The notes beneath the pieces were generated by a model. It was not told the DNA's origin and did not search any database. It saw only the letters and a program-made list of their open reading frames with translations. From Chloroflexota bacterium (GTDB taxonomy: Bacteria > Chloroflexota > Anaerolineae > Aggregatilineales > Phototrophicaceae), in the NCBI GenBank assembly GCA_023430545.1, contig JAEZAF010000012.1:1-19360 (forward strand): a DNA stretch of 19,360 bases, read 5' to 3'. Shown piece by piece: positions 1-7,174 of this stretch. Made by a program: the position numbers and the translations under genes. Numbering within the stretch: the first letter of the stretch is position 1; every line of letters starts with the position of its first letter.

Positions 1-1302
1 ATCCGGCTTTAACACCACCGCCGCCGCGACGCGCTGGCCCCATTCGGCGTCCGGCAGTCCGATGACACAGACTTCCTCGACGGCTGGATGCTGACGCAGC
101 ACGCTTTCCACTTCCGCCGGGTAGACATTTTCGCCACCGCTGACGATCAGGTCACTGCGACGCTGGACAATCCACAGATCGCCGTCTGCGTCGAAGTAAC
201 CGAGATCGCCGGTGTGCAGCCAGCCGTTCTGAAGCGCTTTTTGTGTCGCCTGCTGGTTGCGATAATACTCGCGCATGACAGTCGGGCCGCTGACGACGAT
301 CTCACCGATCTGACCGGGTTCAAGTGGCTTGCTATGCTCATCCACGATACGGATTATCGAGAAGAGCAGGGCGCGGCCAACGCTTCCAGGTTTGTGTCGC
401 GTCGCATCCGGTGTCTGGGTGGCGACCTGTGAGTCGGTTTCAGTCATGCCGAAGGTGGTGGCAATCGGGATACCGAGCACCTGACTGCGCGTGACCAGTT
501 CCGGGGTCGCGGCGGCCCCACCGAGCAGAATCAGCCGCAGATGGTGAGACAAGGGGGCGGTGCTGCTTTCAATCTCACCCATCAGCCGGAAAAGCTGTGT
601 CGGCACCAGTGATGCCAGCGTGACCTGATCCTGTTCAAGCGACTGTCGGACCTTTTCGACATCGAAGCCATTGTGCAGCACGACGGCGGTCCCATACAGA
701 CAGCAGCGCATCAGGATGTTGAGTCCGCCGACATGATAGAGCGGCAGGCAGCACAACCAGCGATCCTCTGGCAGTGTGCCGATACGAAAGGCTGAGGCGG
801 TCGCGCCGTAGAAGTGATTGGCATACGTCAGCACGACGCCTTTGGGATGTCCGGTCGTACCCGATGTGAACAGGATCGCGTGAGTCACGTCGAGGTCGAT
901 CTCACGGGTTTCGACGGCCTGATCCCCCGATACAATCTCATCGAATGCCAGTTTGCGGATGTCGAGCGGCTGCACCTTTTCACTGTAGGCTGCGTCGTAA
1001 ATCAGGCAGTTACAGTCAGCGGCGTTCACCTGATAAGACAGCTCGTCAGCAGTCAGACGGGTGTTGAGCGGGACCAGTACCGCACCGAGGCGGATCAGGG
1101 CGTGAATCAACAGCACGGTGTCGGCGCTGTTGGGCATCAGCACGGCGATATGCTGCCCCCGCTGGATGCCGTGTGCCAGCAGACCGCCGCACAGCGTGTT
1201 CACATCGCGGTCAAGCTCGTGATAGCGCCACGCCTTCCCCTCATAAAGTAAAGCCAGCGCGTTAGGGTTCGCGCTGGCCGAGATCGACAGCCAGTCTTTC
1301 AT
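1..1302 (-). CDS. menE: o-succinylbenzoate-CoA ligase (MenE), partial at left edge
   Basis: Adenylate-forming enzyme that activates o-succinylbenzoate with ATP and CoA in menaquinone synthesis. Reading the minus strand from the ATG at 1302 gives 434 open codons up to the window edge. Visible motifs are the A3 loop FTSGTTGHPKG (about 145-155), TFGMTE (283-288), GDLGYFDADGD (365-375) and GGENVYPAEVE (389-399), all typical of MenE and its acyl-CoA synthetase relatives. About 40-60 C-terminal residues, including the expected A10 catalytic lysine, lie outside. The start is 33 nt after the menB stop. An in-frame TGA lies in that gap; a TTG directly before the ATG is an alternative start. The Shine-Dalgarno match is weak, so it is probably translated as part of the men operon. 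The assignment to OSB rather than another acid rests largely on the neighbours menF, menD and menB. Confidence 0.93.
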   Translation of the reverse strand, partial: MKDWLSISASANPNALALLYEGKAWRYHELDRDVNTLCGGLLAHGIQRGQHIAVLMPNSADTVLLIHALIRLGAVLVPLNTRLTADELSYQVNAADCNCLIYDAAYSEKVQPLDIRKLAFDEIVSGDQAVETREIDLDVTHAILFTSGTTGHPKGVVLTYANHFYGATASAFRIGTLPEDRWLCCLPLYHVGGLNILMRCCLYGTAVVLHNGFDVEKVRQSLEQDQVTLASLVPTQLFRLMGEIESSTAPLSHHLRLILLGGAAATPELVTRSQVLGIPIATTFGMTETDSQVATQTPDATRHKPGSVGRALLFSIIRIVDEHSKPLEPGQIGEIVVSGPTVMREYYRNQQATQKALQNGWLHTGDLGYFDADGDLWIVQRRSDLIVSGGENVYPAEVESVLRQHPAVEEVCVIGLPDAEWGQRVAAAVVLKPD

Positions 1303-1335
1303 CAACTCTGCTTCAGACCTGCTTCAGCAAACGGC

Positions 1336-2166
1336 TCATGGCCGCCACGGGAACTTGTTGTATTCCGGCTTGCGCTTCTCAAGGAAGGCGTTCTTGCCTT
1401 CGCTGCCTTCTTCCGTCATGTAGAAGAGCATGGTGGCATCGCCAGCGAAGACCTGTCCGCCGGTCTGACCATCGAGGTCGGCATTCATGGCGGCCTTCAG
1501 GAAGCGGATGGCAATCGGGCTTTTCTCCAGAATCTCCGAGGCCCACTGGACGCCTTCCGCCTCAAGCTGTTCGACCGGGACAACAGTATTGACCAGCCCC
1601 ATATTAAGCGCCTGCTGTGCGTCGTACTGGCGGCACAGGTACCAGATCTCGCGGGCTTTCTTCTGTCCGACAATCCGCGCCAGTGTGGAGGAGCCGTAAC
1701 CGGCGTCAAAGCTGCCGACCTTTGGCCCAGTCTGGCCGAAGATGGCGTTATCGGCGGCAATCGTCAGGTCGCATACGACGTGGAGGACGTGTCCACCGCC
1801 AATGGCGTAACCGGCGACCAGCGCAATCACGACTTTGGGCATGGTGCGGATAATCCGCTGAAGTTCCAGTACATTCAGTCGCGGGACGCCATCATCACCG
1901 ACGTAACCGGCATGGCCGCGCACGCGCTGATCTCCGCCGGAGCAGAAGGCGTACTTGCCATCTTCGGCGGGGCCGTTGCCCGTCAGCAGGATGACACCGA
2001 CTTCCTGATCCATCCACACATGACGGAAGGCGTCGATCATCTCGTCGATGGTCTGCGGGCGAAAGGCGTTGCGGACTTCAGGGCGGTTGAAAGCAATGCG
2101 CGCCATCCCCCCGGATTTATGGTAGGTGATGTCTTCGTACTGCTTTACTTCTACCCAGTCAACCAT
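1336..2166 (-). CDS. menB: 1,4-dihydroxy-2-naphthoyl-CoA synthase (MenB)
   Basis: Crotonase-fold enzyme that closes the second ring of the naphthoquinone from OSB-CoA. The 276-residue length is close to E. coli MenB (285). Visible are CSGGDQ (75-80) and AIGGGH (121-126), which form the oxyanion region, QTGPKVGSFD (145-154) with the conserved Asp154, and FYMTEEG with Tyr249 near the C-terminus. The Gly at 147 in the QTG motif is the signature of the bicarbonate-dependent class; the other class has Asp there and uses that side chain as the base. The ending EKRKPEYNKFPWRP is also MenB-like. A clear AGGAGA ribosome binding site sits 6 nt before the ATG. It lies 47 nt downstream of menD and 33 nt upstream of menE. 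Confidence 0.97.
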   Translation of the reverse strand: MVDWVEVKQYEDITYHKSGGMARIAFNRPEVRNAFRPQTIDEMIDAFRHVWMDQEVGVILLTGNGPAEDGKYAFCSGGDQRVRGHAGYVGDDGVPRLNVLELQRIIRTMPKVVIALVAGYAIGGGHVLHVVCDLTIAADNAIFGQTGPKVGSFDAGYGSSTLARIVGQKKAREIWYLCRQYDAQQALNMGLVNTVVPVEQLEAEGVQWASEILEKSPIAIRFLKAAMNADLDGQTGGQVFAGDATMLFYMTEEGSEGKNAFLEKRKPEYNKFPWRP

Positions 2167-2172
2167 TGTGTT

Positions 2173-2178
2173 TCTCCT
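2173..2178 (-). promoter_or_regulatory. Ribosome binding site of menB
   Basis: Reads AGGAGA on the minus strand, 6 nt before the menB ATG at 2166. It is the strongest Shine-Dalgarno match in the men operon and fixes the menB start. Confidence 0.75.
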
Positions 2179-2213
2179 GTCCTGTAATCGATAAAACGAA
2201 TGATAACGAAACG

Positions 2214-4007
2214 TCAGCGTAACGCGGGTGAGGCGATGTGCTTTTGCAGCGCGGCACGGACAAGCTGATTCAGCTCGGTGCGGCGGTCAAAATCGTGCTG
2301 TGCATCGGTGCGGATCTCGATGACCGCTGATCGTTCAGCATTACGAACCTGTGACGCGATCTCGCGGATGGAGTCCAGTGTTTCGGCACGCTGATACTCC
2401 AGCCCGTACATCTGCACGGCGGGGGCGAAGTCCAGTCCATGAGGGGTGAGGAACAGCTCGGTAAAAGGCGGCTCGAATTCGGCAATCGGCAGGCGCTTGA
2501 AGATCCCGCCGCCGTCGTTGTTGATCAGGAAGATCGTCAGATTGCGCAAGTTATTGCGTTTGGCGGCCAGCAGTCCATTCATATCGTGATAGAACGCCAG
2601 ATCACCGATGATCAGCACGACCGGGCAGGTGGGATCTGCTGCCGCGACTCCGAAGGCGCTGGAAATGGTGCCGTCGATGCCGGATGCGCCGCGATTGGAG
2701 TAAAAGCGGAGTGACCTGGCCTGCGGCCTCGCATACTGCTCGGCATGGCGAACAGGCAGACTGCTGGCGACAAACACATGCGCATTGTCCGGTAAGGCGT
2801 TAATGATCGTACCAATTGCTGCGCCGTCAAACAGTGCCTCGCTCAGATGCGTGTCAAGCTGCTGCCATATGATCTGCTCAGCCTCATAAATCTGCTGTGC
2901 CCACTGCTGCTGATGGTCTGAAGGCTCGACAGGAATTTGAACCGCATCAAGCAGTGCAGTCTCATCAGACTGGAGCAGATCCGTCAGACGGTGATAGGCA
3001 TCGGTCCAGATACCGTTCGCGCTGATCAGGATGCGGCGCAGGGTGGGGATGCGGTTCAGCCATTGTTCCAGCGTGCCGGATGCAGGCATCGCGCCAAAGT
3101 GCAGGATTATGTCCGGTGGCTCGAATAACTCATCATTCAGGAAACTGTCATAACCGCCGATGATGCTTTCGGTGATATGCGGCGAAAAGCGTACATTGGA
3201 CAACGGGTCGGCGAAGATCGGGAAGCCAGTGCGGTGTGCAAAGGCGGCCAGTGCCTGCGCAAACGCCGGGGTGTCAGGGGTGCGCGGTCCACAGATAATC
3301 AACCCGCGCTGACTGTGCTCGACGGCGTCGGTCAGAATGTCAATCTGAGCTTGGGTTGGGTGGATGCTGCCGCGCAGAATCTGCGTGAAGGGGCGCGGCG
3401 TGTCGAGTGATTCAAACGGGTGCGGCTCAACGTCTGTGTGGTCGCTGAGGACGGGCGTCGGCTCCAGCGGTTTGCGGAAGGGAAAATTCAGATGCACCGG
3501 CCCGGCGACAAAGCCAAGTGTTGTAGCATAGGCACGGGCGGCCAGTGTCCGAAGATTGCGCACCGCTACCGCGGGTGGATCTGATTCTGGTAGGGCGACA
3601 TCGTAAAACCACAGCACATGATCGCCAAACAGTTTGACCTGATCGACGGTCTGATTCGCGCCGCTGTCGCGCAGTTCATGCGGTCGGTCGGCGGTCAGGA
3701 CGATCAGCGGTACATGGGCATAACGCGCTTCAACCACCGCCGGGTGAAAGTTGACGGTCGCGGTGCCGGATGAGCACAGCACCGCCGCCGGTTTTCCGGT
3801 CGCAAGCCCGATACCAAGCGCGAAAAAGGCTGCGCTGCGCTCGTCGATGATCGAATGCACCGTCACATGCGGGTTTTCGGCAAAGGCGATCACCAGCGAA
3901 GTGGAACGCGAACCAGGGGCGATGCAGACATGCTCCAGCCCACAGCGCACCAGCTCATCGACAAAGGTCTTCGCCCAGAAGATGTTGCGATTCGGTGCGT
4001 GGGTCAT
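2214..4007 (-). CDS. menD: 2-succinyl-5-enolpyruvyl-6-hydroxy-3-cyclohexene-1-carboxylate synthase (MenD)
   Basis: Thiamine-diphosphate enzyme that adds the succinic semialdehyde unit from 2-oxoglutarate to isochorismate, the first committed menaquinone step. It is 597 residues against about 556 in E. coli. The N-terminal pyrimidine-binding domain has IAPGSRSTSL (29-38) and DERSAAFFALG with the cofactor-activating Glu56. The C-terminal pyrophosphate domain has RFYSNRGASGIDGT (434-447) and the ThDP/Mg motif from GDL (468-470) to NNDGGGIF (496-503). The ATG at 4007 overlaps the menF stop in ATGA, which implies translational coupling and supports this start. No internal breaks were seen. Confidence 0.97.
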   Translation of the reverse strand: MTHAPNRNIFWAKTFVDELVRCGLEHVCIAPGSRSTSLVIAFAENPHVTVHSIIDERSAAFFALGIGLATGKPAAVLCSSGTATVNFHPAVVEARYAHVPLIVLTADRPHELRDSGANQTVDQVKLFGDHVLWFYDVALPESDPPAVAVRNLRTLAARAYATTLGFVAGPVHLNFPFRKPLEPTPVLSDHTDVEPHPFESLDTPRPFTQILRGSIHPTQAQIDILTDAVEHSQRGLIICGPRTPDTPAFAQALAAFAHRTGFPIFADPLSNVRFSPHITESIIGGYDSFLNDELFEPPDIILHFGAMPASGTLEQWLNRIPTLRRILISANGIWTDAYHRLTDLLQSDETALLDAVQIPVEPSDHQQQWAQQIYEAEQIIWQQLDTHLSEALFDGAAIGTIINALPDNAHVFVASSLPVRHAEQYARPQARSLRFYSNRGASGIDGTISSAFGVAAADPTCPVVLIIGDLAFYHDMNGLLAAKRNNLRNLTIFLINNDGGGIFKRLPIAEFEPPFTELFLTPHGLDFAPAVQMYGLEYQRAETLDSIREIASQVRNAERSAVIEIRTDAQHDFDRRTELNQLVRAALQKHIASPALR

Positions 4008-5458
4008 GCTTCAATTCCAAAGGCATTCAGGATTGGGCGGAACTTGAGATTGGTCTCATCCCACTCGCGATCAGGGTCACTATCCGCCACGATGCCGACA
4101 CCGGCATACAGGCGGGCCTGACTCTCATCCACGACGGCGGAACGGAGCGCGACTGCAAACATGCCATCGCCCTGTGCGTCGATCCATCCAACGGGTGAGG
4201 CGTACCAGCCGCGTGAGAACTGCTCGACCTCACAGATCAGGTCTACAGCCGTCTGACGCGGATAGCCACCGACTGCTGGTGTGGGGTGCAGCTTCTCGAC
4301 CGCATCCAGCAGGGTGCAGGTCTCCTTCAGGGTGGCGCTGATGGGTGTGTACAGATGCTGGATATTGCTCAGCTTCAGGATTTCCGGCGAGTCGGGCACG
4401 TTGAGCTTGGTCGTCAGGGGCAGCAGGGCATCTTCAATCGCCATTGCGACCAACTGATGCTCATGGCGTTCCTTCGCGCTCTGGAAAAGCTGTGCTGCCA
4501 TGCGGCCATCATCTTCGGGATTGTCCCCACGTCGGATAGAACCTGCAACCGCTGCGGTAGAGAGCAGGCTGCCGTGTGTTTCCGCCAGCAGTTCCGGCGT
4601 AGCCCCAAAGAAAAAGCGATTCGGCTGAAGCTCAAGCATGAAGCGATAGGTCTCCGCGTAGCGCTGTTTAAGCTGATACAGCGCAGCCAGCGGTTCAATT
4701 GGCTGGTCGAAGCCCAGATCACAGATGCGTGCCAGCACCACCTTATCCAGATCACCGTCCCTGATGCGGCCTGTCGCCTCGGAGATCTCGGCGTGCCAGC
4801 GGTCACGGGTCAGAGGGTAGTTGAAGGCGCTCAGGTCCGGTGCGGGCGAGGCGATCTCTGGCTGATCCTGTTCCAGACAGGCGGCCAGTTCACTGGCACT
4901 GCGCCGAAGCTGCTCGATTACGGTCGCATCTTCAGCATAGGCGCGGGTCGTGACGGTCAGCCATGCGTCCTGTCCACGTGCGGCCAGCATCACCTGTGGG
5001 AGGAAGAAGCTGGCATCGGGGAAATCCTTCCAGATGGAACGGGCGGCCATCTGCTGGCTGCCGGGCTGAAAGGCAAATCCACCAAAGACGCGAGGAAGGG
5101 CTTCGTTCGGTGTTTCCGGTGATGACGCGCAGTATGCATTGGTGAACAGCGCTTTGATCTGCGCCTTGATGTCGGCAAAGCGTCCAGCCCCGGTGGCAGT
5201 GACTTCAGCGGCCACACCGAAACCGGCATAACGCCATTCCAGTCGATCATTTTCCCAATAGATGCGTCGTGTCCCGACCGGGGCGTGACGCAGGAAGCTC
5301 AGGCCGTCAATAGAGGGGATGCGAATCGTCACACTGACGAGCTGTGTGTTTATGGCACCTGCCACCTGTGAAGTCCGGGTGTCCTTTTCACTGTGTGTAT
5401 GATCGATCACTGAAGCTTCCAATACTGTTTGTGAAGAGACTGCATATGACAGCGCCAT
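4004..5458 (-). CDS. menF: Isochorismate synthase (MenF)
   Basis: Chorismate-binding enzyme that converts chorismate to isochorismate, the entry to the menaquinone branch. It is 484 residues. Family motifs in the C-terminal catalytic domain are DKVVLAR with the putative general-base Lys239, FFGATPELLAE (283-293), AGSIRRG (305-311), KERHEHQLV (329-337), LHPTPAVGG (390-398) and YAGVGIVADSDPDREWDETNLKF (451-473), which includes the Mg-ligand Glu region. Members of this family also make anthranilate, aminodeoxychorismate or salicylate. The Lys in KVVLAR and the overlap with menD argue for isochorismate synthase. The start is supported by AAAGGT about 9-10 nt upstream. The first 40 or so residues are poorly conserved, so a slightly later start is possible. 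Confidence 0.94.
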   Translation of the reverse strand: MALSYAVSSQTVLEASVIDHTHSEKDTRTSQVAGAINTQLVSVTIRIPSIDGLSFLRHAPVGTRRIYWENDRLEWRYAGFGVAAEVTATGAGRFADIKAQIKALFTNAYCASSPETPNEALPRVFGGFAFQPGSQQMAARSIWKDFPDASFFLPQVMLAARGQDAWLTVTTRAYAEDATVIEQLRRSASELAACLEQDQPEIASPAPDLSAFNYPLTRDRWHAEISEATGRIRDGDLDKVVLARICDLGFDQPIEPLAALYQLKQRYAETYRFMLELQPNRFFFGATPELLAETHGSLLSTAAVAGSIRRGDNPEDDGRMAAQLFQSAKERHEHQLVAMAIEDALLPLTTKLNVPDSPEILKLSNIQHLYTPISATLKETCTLLDAVEKLHPTPAVGGYPRQTAVDLICEVEQFSRGWYASPVGWIDAQGDGMFAVALRSAVVDESQARLYAGVGIVADSDPDREWDETNLKFRPILNAFGIEA

Positions 5459-5533
5459 GATCTGCTACCTTTGCCAACTGACTCACTTATTCCTGTAAAA
5501 CCGTAAGCTGTTTCCGATAAAAGCTGCGAAGGC

Positions 5534-6172
5534 TCACTGATTCAGTGTTATGTTCTGATGTGGTGCGGCGGGTTCTTCATAGCCGATGCTGCGTAATAAC
5601 ATTGGCAGCATGGTTTCCAGTATCCGGTCCGGGGTGGGGGTGCCGGTATACACCCAGTGGATGATCACCTCATTGATGGCCCCCATCCATGCCCGCGCCA
5701 CGACTTCGGTATCGACCGGCGCAATATCGCCGACTGCGACAGCCTGATCGATGTACAACTGGATCAGGGCGACAAACCGGTTATGGACTTCGAGCCGCTT
5801 TTCCTCAAAAATGGTGCCAAGGCCGACCGCCTGTACCAGCATGACCTTGGCGAGACGGCGATATTTGCCGAAGGTCTCCAGACAGGCCTCAAGCGCGGCT
5901 CGTACACGTGCGATACCTTCGGCTTCGTGCTCAATCGACTCGGTAATGCGTCTTTCAAGCAGGTTGGCGAACTTATCAACCAGCGCGATAAACAGTGTTT
6001 GCTTGTTTGGAAAATGGAAGTAGACTGAACCTTTAGACGTTGACGACTGTTCGACGATTTCATCAACTGTGGCGGCGTGATAACCTTTTATCGAAAAGAC
6101 ATCGAGTGCGGCGTCCAGAATGCGCCCACGTGTGCCTTCAGGGTCTTTCGGGTTTACTTTTTTCTCTTCCAT
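5534..6172 (-). CDS. TetR/AcrR-family transcriptional regulator heading the men operon
   Basis: One-component regulator of 212 residues. The N-terminal TetR DNA-binding domain is clear: GRILDAALDVFSIKGYHAATV (16-36), then the helix-turn-helix VDEIVEQSSTSKGSVYFHF (36-54) and the usual NKQTLF. The C-terminal half is the variable, all-helical ligand and dimer domain, so the effector cannot be read. It is the first gene of the minus-strand men set, 75 nt before menF, and is divergent from menH. Two palindromes in the shared upstream region overlap or follow its own -10 box, consistent with autorepression. Many relatives control fatty-acid or acyl-CoA genes and some control efflux; here a menaquinone-related or acyl-CoA effector is a guess from position. 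The ATG at 6172 precedes KKVNPKDPEGTR without a strong ribosome binding site. Confidence 0.9.
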   Translation of the reverse strand: MEEKKVNPKDPEGTRGRILDAALDVFSIKGYHAATVDEIVEQSSTSKGSVYFHFPNKQTLFIALVDKFANLLERRITESIEHEAEGIARVRAALEACLETFGKYRRLAKVMLVQAVGLGTIFEEKRLEVHNRFVALIQLYIDQAVAVGDIAPVDTEVVARAWMGAINEVIIHWVYTGTPTPDRILETMLPMLLRSIGYEEPAAPHQNITLNQ

Positions 6173-6193
6173 TGTGTCCGGACTTTCAAAACC

Positions 6194-6225
6194 GACTGGT
6201 CAGTCTATTCCATTATAGACGGTCT
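6194..6225. promoter_or_regulatory. Candidate TetR-type operator pair in the regulator/menH intergenic region
   Basis: Two small palindromes lie 23 bp apart (start to start). GACTGGTCAGTC at 6194-6205 is a 5-bp inverted repeat around a 2-nt centre. AGACGGTCT at 6217-6225 is symmetrical about a central G. Both contain GAC and GTC half-sites, a style common in TetR operators. The second overlaps the minus-strand TATAAT by one base and the first covers the expected transcription start of the regulator. Binding by the neighbouring TetR protein is inferred. Confidence 0.5.
6212..6217 (-). promoter_or_regulatory. Candidate -10 box of the tetR-menFDBE transcript
   Basis: Reads TATAAT on the minus strand, 40 nt before the regulator's ATG. 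No good -35 hexamer is seen at 16-18 nt; TGTCTT is the best at 17. The position next to two palindromes fits a repressible promoter. Confidence 0.45.
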
Positions 6226-6268
6226 TCGTGAAAAAAGACACAACACTGAGCAATTTCTTACATTTCTC

Positions 6269-6298
6269 TTGAGTCACGCCTAACAATCTATGTATATC
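6269..6298 (+). promoter_or_regulatory. Weak candidate promoter of menH
   Basis: TTGAGT at 6269-6274 and TATATC at 6293-6298 are separated by 18 nt, 47 nt before the menH ATG. The match is modest and no other pair looked better in this intergenic stretch. Confidence 0.28.
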
Positions 6299-6344
6299 TG
6301 AACCATATCTGACCGTTGCACCAACGTAGAATTCGGATGAGGCC

Positions 6345-7166
6345 ATGTATCAGACAATCAGGGGCTTGAAGTATCGCGTTGAGGTCTATGGGACGGGACA
6401 GCCGCTGCTGATGCTGCACGGCTTTACCGGTCGAATTGAAAACTGGGCGGAACAGATTTCGCTGCTGGAAGGGCGTTTTCAGGTGGTGGCGGTGGATCTG
6501 CTGGGCCACGGCCTGACGGCCAAGCCTTCGGATGTCAGCCGCTATCGTATGGAATCGGCTGCTGAAGACCTGATCGGGATTATGGATCGTATGCAGCTTG
6601 AGACGCCGATTCTGCTTGGATACTCGATGGGTGGACGGCTGGCCCTGTATACCGCGCTGAACTATCAGAACCGTTTTCGTGCCCTGATGCTGGAGAGTGC
6701 CTCGCCGGGTCTGCACACCGAGCATGAGCGTGCCGCACGGGTGATGAGCGATCATACACTGGCGTCACAGCTTCAGAAGGCAGGGATCGAGAAATTCGTC
6801 TCTGCATGGGAAGCGCAGCCGCTGTTTGCCTCTCAGGAACGTATCCCAGCCGATAAACGCGAACAGCTTCGGGCACTGCGCCTGCAAAACAGCGCTGACG
6901 GGCTGGCGAACAGTCTGCGCGGGATGGGGACCGGCGTGCAGCCGTCGCTCTGGTCCCGTCTGCCGGAACTGTATCTGCCGACGTGCATTATCGTGGGGGA
7001 AGAGGATCGTAAATTCTGGCGCATCGGCTGGGAAATGTTTTCAGCACTGCCCAACGCGCAGTTACACATCCTGACGCAGGCTGGTCACACTGCACATCTG
7101 GAACAGCCAGAAAGTTATTCGCAGGTGGTGCTGGGGTTTGTCACCTCATTGGCCCTGACGACGTAA
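6345..7166 (+). CDS. menH: 2-succinyl-6-hydroxy-2,4-cyclohexadiene-1-carboxylate synthase (MenH)
   Basis: Alpha/beta-hydrolase that eliminates pyruvate from SEPHCHC, the MenD product, to give SHCHC. It is 273 residues, in the usual range. LMLHGFTG (22-29) forms the oxyanion loop. GYSMGG (92-97) carries the nucleophile Ser94, Asp221 lies in GEEDRKF, and His248 lies in AGHTAHLEQP, giving a complete triad. LRGMGTGVQPSLW (191-203) supplies the conserved Arg and the Trp that are typical of MenH and absent from generic esterases. GGA 7 nt before the ATG supports the start. It is divergent from the regulator and menF, menD, menB and menE instead of being inside the operon as in E. coli. It converges on the next gene with only 8 bp between the stops. 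Confidence 0.93.
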   Translation: MYQTIRGLKYRVEVYGTGQPLLMLHGFTGRIENWAEQISLLEGRFQVVAVDLLGHGLTAKPSDVSRYRMESAAEDLIGIMDRMQLETPILLGYSMGGRLALYTALNYQNRFRALMLESASPGLHTEHERAARVMSDHTLASQLQKAGIEKFVSAWEAQPLFASQERIPADKREQLRALRLQNSADGLANSLRGMGTGVQPSLWSRLPELYLPTCIIVGEEDRKFWRIGWEMFSALPNAQLHILTQAGHTAHLEQPESYSQVVLGFVTSLALTT

Positions 7167-7174
7167 TCAGGTGC

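Noticed and set aside
814..1251. Plus-strand open frame of 145 codons
   Set aside because: Lies inside menE, whose minus-strand translation has a full set of adenylate-forming motifs and only lacks a stop because of the window edge.
1780..2187. Plus-strand open frame of 135 codons
   Set aside because: Antisense to menB, which is unambiguous.
4286..5122. Plus-strand open frame of 278 codons antisense to menF
   Set aside because: The minus-strand frame encodes all MenF family motifs; the antisense product has no recognisable domain or initiation signal.
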